The notes beneath the pieces were generated by a model. That model was not told the DNA's origin. It worked only from the letters and a program-made list of their open reading frames with translations, and did not search any database. Below, in pieces: positions 60,967 through 64,000 of a DNA stretch of 64,000 nucleotides (positions are counted from its first letter, which is position 1; every line of letters begins with the position of its first letter). This DNA comes from Gammaproteobacteria bacterium. Lineage in GTDB: Bacteria; Pseudomonadota; Gammaproteobacteria; Xanthomonadales; Xanthomonadaceae. The position numbers were made by a program, and so were the translations under genes. The stretch covers positions 1-64,000 of the forward strand of contig JANXUD010000058.1 in assembly GCA_025352045.1 (NCBI GenBank). Reading direction: 5' to 3'.

Positions 60967-62157
60967 TCAGCCGTGTCGCCAGGCCAGTTCGCGCGCCGCG
61001 CCGACGATGTCGCTCAGCAGGCCGGCGGCGGTGATCTCCGGCCCCGCGCCCGGCCCGCCCAGCAACAGCGGCGCGGCATCCTGCAGGTCGGTGCGGATGC
61101 GCACCAGGTTCTGCCCGGGCGGCAGGGCCGCGAAGGACGATGTCGCCGGCACGCGCTGCGCCGCGATCCGCCCGCCGCCTGCATCGACTTCGGCCAGCAC
61201 GACCCAGCGTTCGCCGGCGCGATCGGCCTCCGCCACGCGCTCGCGCCAGCGCCGGTCCTGCGCGCGCAACGCGGCGTCCAGGCCGCTGGCCTGCACTTTG
61301 GCCGCGTCCACCAGCGCCTCCACATGGATGTCGGCCGGCTCGAGCGCGAAGCCGCACTCGCGCGCCAGCACCAGCAACTTGCGCGCGAGGTCGATGGCGC
61401 GCAGGTCCTCGAGCGGATCGGGTTCGGTGAAGCCGAGCGCCTGCGCCTCGGCCACCGCGGCGGAAAACGCGCAACCGGCGTGCACGCGGTGCAGGACGTG
61501 GCTGAGCGAACCGGACAGCACGCCCTGCAGGCCGAGCACGCGTTCGCCGCGCAGCCGGAGGTCGCGCAGCGGCCCGAGCAGGGGGATGGCGGCTCCCACC
61601 GTGGTTTCGTAACGGTAGGGCGTGCCGCAGACGCTGGCGCAGTCCTGCAACTGGCGCCAGGACGCGAGGTCGCGCGAATTCGCGCGCTTGTTCGCGCCGA
61701 CCACGGCGACGCCAGCCGAGAGCAGGCGCGGATACCAGTCGGCCACGTCGTCGCTGGCAGTGCAGTCCACCAGCAGGGCAGGCTCGGCGCGGGGCCGGCA
61801 CAGGTGGTCCAGCAGTGCGTCGACGTCCCGTGGCTGGCGCGGCGCGAATGGAGTGGGCGCGGGCGGATCGAGTCCCTCGAGGGAAAACGCGAGTCCGTGC
61901 CGGTCGAACGCTGCGAGCAGCCGCAGGTCGAGCCCGGCGCCGGCAAGCAGCGCGGCCTGCTGGCGCGCGAGTTGGCGGCACAGGGCGCTGCCGACCTGTC
62001 CGCGCGGGCCGGCGATCACCAGGTCGATGCGGCGGGTGCGGGTGCTGCGGGAGATGGCGGCCGCGGCCTGCAACCGCGCCGGGGTGGCGCGGGCGAATGG
62101 GAGCGCCGCGGCGGAGAGTGCGGCGGAGGCTGTCACGGCGGAGGTCATCACATTCAT
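60967..62157 (-). CDS. hom: Homoserine dehydrogenase
   Basis: NAD(P)-dependent reduction of aspartate semialdehyde to homoserine (Met, Thr synthesis). The protein has 396 aa; the first 40 residues are Ala-rich and low in structure. Seen: a Rossmann opening [20 protein letters not shown] (about 43-62; GxxGxVG), [10 protein letters not shown] with the active-site Lys (about 150), [17 protein letters not shown] (about 179-195), [14 protein letters not shown] (about 208-221), [21 protein letters not shown] (about 235-255) and [18 protein letters not shown] near the end. It resembles the C-terminal half of bifunctional aspartokinase-homoserine dehydrogenase but has no kinase domain and no ACT domain. 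The start is ATG at 62157 (62148 is an alternative). It lies between hut genes, without a metabolic link to them. Confidence 0.9.
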   Translation of the reverse strand: MNVMTSAVTASAALSAAALPFARATPARLQAAAAISRSTRTRRIDLVIAGPRGQVGSALCRQLARQQAALLAGAGLDLRLLAAFDRHGLAFSLEGLDPPAPTPFAPRQPRDVDALLDHLCRPRAEPALLVDCTASDDVADWYPRLLSAGVAVVGANKRANSRDLASWRQLQDCASVCGTPYRYETTVGAAIPLLGPLRDLRLRGERVLGLQGVLSGSLSHVLHRVHAGCAFSAAVAEAQALGFTEPDPLEDLRAIDLARKLLVLARECGFALEPADIHVEALVDAAKVQASGLDAALRAQDRRWRERVAEADRAGERWVVLAEVDAGGGRIAAQRVPATSSFAALPPGQNLVRIRTDLQDAAPLLLGGPGAGPEITAAGLLSDIVGAARELAWRHG

Positions 62158-62174
62158 CTCGATATAGAGATAAA
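62153..62174. promoter_or_regulatory. Imperfect palindrome at hom start
   Basis: Arms of about 8 bp (ATCTC...GAGAT, one mismatch when extended to TTCATCTC / GAGATAAA) around GATATA. It covers the start codon region of the homoserine dehydrogenase gene and lies in the gap to divergent hutU. It could be an operator for either gene. Confidence 0.4.
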
Positions 62175-62204
62175 GCAACCCGAGGCCGAAGTCAAGCGCC
62201 CGTC

Positions 62205-62210
62205 TATAAT
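62205..62210 (+). promoter_or_regulatory. -10 box of hutU
   Basis: A perfect TATAAT, 25 nt before the hutU start codon. No -35 box is recognisable, which would fit a promoter that needs an activator or is repressed nearby. Confidence 0.5.
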
Positions 62211-62235
62211 CCGCCGCCTGCCACCGGAGCCGCCC

Positions 62236-63951
62236 ATGTCGTCCCCTGACGCGCCGTCCAGCCATCCGCCGTCCAGCCACGCGGCGCCGAGCCGCAAGGA
62301 TCCGTCCCGGCATATCCGGGCCCCGCGCGGCAGCACGCTCAGCTGCCGCAACTGGCAAAGCGAGGCGGCCTACCGGATGCTGCAGCACAACCTCGACGCC
62401 GAAGTCGCGGAGAATCCGCAGGAACTGGTGGTGTACGGCGGCATCGGCCGCGCGGCACGGGACTGGGCCTGCTACGACCGCATCCTCGAGGTTCTGCGCG
62501 ACCTGCGCGAGGACCAGACCCTGCTGGTGCAGTCGGGCAAGCCGGTCGGCGTCTTCCCGACCCATGCCGATGCGCCGCGCGTGCTGATCGCCAATTCCAA
62601 CCTGGTGCCGCACTGGGCCACCTGGGAGCACTTCAACGAACTCGATCGCAAGGGCCTGATGATGTACGGCCAGATGACCGCGGGCTCGTGGATCTACATT
62701 GGCTCGCAGGGCATCGTCCAGGGAACCTACGAAACCTTCGTCGAAATGGGCCGCCAGCATTACGGCGGCGATCTTGCCGGCAAGTGGATCCTGACCGCGG
62801 GGCTTGGCGGCATGGGCGGGGCGCAACCCCTGGCCGCGTCGCTGGCTGGCGCCTGCTCGCTCAACATCGAGTGCCGCCAGGACCGGATCGACATGCGCCT
62901 GCGCACGCGCTACGTGGACGAGCAGGCCGGCGACCTCGACGACGCGCTGGCGCGCATCGCTGCGCATTGCGCGGCCGGCCGCGCCGTGTCGGTCGCGCTG
63001 CTGGGCAATGCCGCCGAGGTGCTGCCGGAGTTGCGGCGTCGTGGCGTGCGGCCCGATGCGGTCACCGACCAGACCTCCGCGCACGACCCGCTGCACGGCT
63101 ACCTGCCCGCAGGCTGGACGGTGGAGCAGTGGCTGGCGATGCAGCAATCCGATCCCGCCGCCGTGGTCGCCGCGGCCAAGCACAGCATGCGCTCGCACGT
63201 AGAGGCGATGCTGGCCTTCGCCGACCAGGGCGTGCCGACCTTCGACTACGGCAACAACATCCGCCAGATGGCCGCCGACGACGGTTGCGCGCGGGCCTTC
63301 GATTTCCCCGGCTTCGTCCCGGCCTACGTGCGTCCGCTATTCTGCCGCGGCATCGGCCCGTTCCGCTGGGTGGCGCTGAGCGGCGATCCCGAGGACATCT
63401 ACAGGACCGACGCGAAGGTGAAGGAGCTGCTGCCGGACAACAAGCCGCTGCATCGCTGGCTGGACATGGCGCGCGAGAGGATCAGCTTCCAGGGCTTGCC
63501 GGCGCGCATCTGCTGGGTCGGCCTGGGCGACCGGCATCGGTTGGCGCTGGCCTTCAACGACATGGTCGCCAGCGGCGAGCTGTCGGCGCCCATCGTCATT
63601 GGCCGGGACCACCTGGATTCCGGTTCCGTCGCCTCGCCCAATCGCGAGACCGAAGCGATGCGCGACGGGAGCGACGCGGTGTCGGACTGGCCCCTGCTGA
63701 ACGCGATGCTGAACGTCGCGGGCGGCGCCACCTGGGTCTCCCTGCACCACGGCGGTGGCGTGGGGATGGGCTACAGCCAGCACAGCGGCGTGGTCATCGT
63801 CGCCGACGGCACGCCCGCAGCCGCGACGCGCCTGGCCCGGGTGTTGTGGAACGACCCGGGCACGGGCGTCATGCGCCACGCCGATGCAGGCTACGACCTC
63901 GCCATCGACTGCGCACGGGAGCAGGGCCTGGACCTGCCGATGTTGCGCTGA
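62236..63951 (+). CDS. hutU: Urocanate hydratase
   Basis: Second step of histidine breakdown: urocanate to imidazolonepropionate, using tightly bound NAD+ as electrophile. The protein has 571 aa. Seen: [28 protein letters not shown] (about 34-61), [80 protein letters not shown] (NAD-binding), [15 protein letters not shown] and [16 protein letters not shown] Ser/Pro-rich N-terminal extension of about 20 residues precedes the core. A GGAG site lies upstream. The window ends 49 nt after its stop; hutH or hutG may follow. Confidence 0.98.
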   Translation: MSSPDAPSSHPPSSHAAPSRKDPSRHIRAPRGSTLSCRNWQSEAAYRMLQHNLDAEVAENPQELVVYGGIGRAARDWACYDRILEVLRDLREDQTLLVQSGKPVGVFPTHADAPRVLIANSNLVPHWATWEHFNELDRKGLMMYGQMTAGSWIYIGSQGIVQGTYETFVEMGRQHYGGDLAGKWILTAGLGGMGGAQPLAASLAGACSLNIECRQDRIDMRLRTRYVDEQAGDLDDALARIAAHCAAGRAVSVALLGNAAEVLPELRRRGVRPDAVTDQTSAHDPLHGYLPAGWTVEQWLAMQQSDPAAVVAAAKHSMRSHVEAMLAFADQGVPTFDYGNNIRQMAADDGCARAFDFPGFVPAYVRPLFCRGIGPFRWVALSGDPEDIYRTDAKVKELLPDNKPLHRWLDMARERISFQGLPARICWVGLGDRHRLALAFNDMVASGELSAPIVIGRDHLDSGSVASPNRETEAMRDGSDAVSDWPLLNAMLNVAGGATWVSLHHGGGVGMGYSQHSGVVIVADGTPAAATRLARVLWNDPGTGVMRHADAGYDLAIDCAREQGLDLPMLR

Positions 63952-64000
63952 CCAGCCACCGCGGCACCCGTTCAGAATCGAGCCGGAGGGGGGCGGCCGC

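Noticed and set aside
60151-63951. A very long open frame (over 1200 codons) across hutF, the homoserine dehydrogenase gene and hutU
   Set aside because: Only its last 571 codons (from 62236) are HutU; the rest is an off-frame reading of hutF and an antisense reading of the dehydrogenase, kept open by high GC at codon position 3.

Overview
This is a GC-rich (estimated high 60s %) chromosomal window. Gene content and order suggest a gammaproteobacterium of the order Lysobacterales (Xanthomonadales). Signs of this are ftsY-mutY-yggX, rsmD-coaD-ferredoxin-ggt, queA-tgt-yajC-secD-secF, a DUF1631 protein, a DUF47/Pit pair and a hut cluster that uses the formimidoylglutamate deiminase route. The strong GC3 bias leaves long spurious frames open opposite and beside most genes. 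I see no prophage, insertion sequence, integrase or CRISPR array, so this looks like core chromosome with a few lineage-specific insertions. No complete undescribed system is evident.

Layout. 1-8.2 kb: 5' end of a Ser/Thr kinase, an acyl-CoA dehydrogenase, a LEA14-like lipoprotein, DUF1631, DUF72, a fatty-acid-hydroxylase-like protein and a Lys/Ala-rich histone-like protein. 8.4-11.9 kb: the most accessory-looking part, with secreted proteins, a DUF421 membrane protein, an orphan type IV pilin, a decayed small secreted ORF, a three-repeat secreted protein and tRNA-Phe. 12-20 kb: ftsY-AsmA-mutY-yggX on the minus strand; rsmD-coaD-lipoprotein-ferredoxin-ggt-MBL hydrolase on the plus strand. 20-24.5 kb: MAPEG, a P-loop-like protein, an MFS transporter and a class III aminotransferase. 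24.6-30.1 kb: queA-tgt-yajC-secD-secF. 30-43.8 kb: suhB, trmJ, GGDEF-EAL, ExoD, CorC/HlyC, NhaD, DUF47-Pit, alkyltransferase-like protein, rhomboid and a frameshifted rapA. 43.9-47.3 kb: an M13 peptidase divergent from two Kazal-like lipoproteins. 47.4-58.3 kb: folC-dedD-purF-DUF455, lpxH, cyclophilin, gltX-zur-merC and the ribosomal protein bTHX. 58.4-64 kb: hutI, hutF, a homoserine dehydrogenase and hutU, the last two divergent.

How the genes work together. tRNA and rRNA maturation (queA, tgt, trmJ, rsmD), protein export (ftsY, yajC-secDF), phosphate uptake (DUF47-Pit), zinc control (zur-merC) and histidine catabolism (hutU, hutI, hutF) form clear functional sets.

Most notable observations: (1) at least seven genes carry a -10-like hexamer 6-8 nt before the start codon and no Shine-Dalgarno sequence, four with nearly the same 15-nt module, which points to leaderless mRNAs; (2) rapA is frameshifted in a (GC)7 run; (3) two Kazal-like lipoproteins share an identical eight-cysteine spacing beside a divergent M13 peptidase; (4) a perfect inverted repeat overlaps the -10 and start of merC, just downstream of zur; (5) an uncharacterised protein has a Walker A-like motif with Arg in place of the second Gly.
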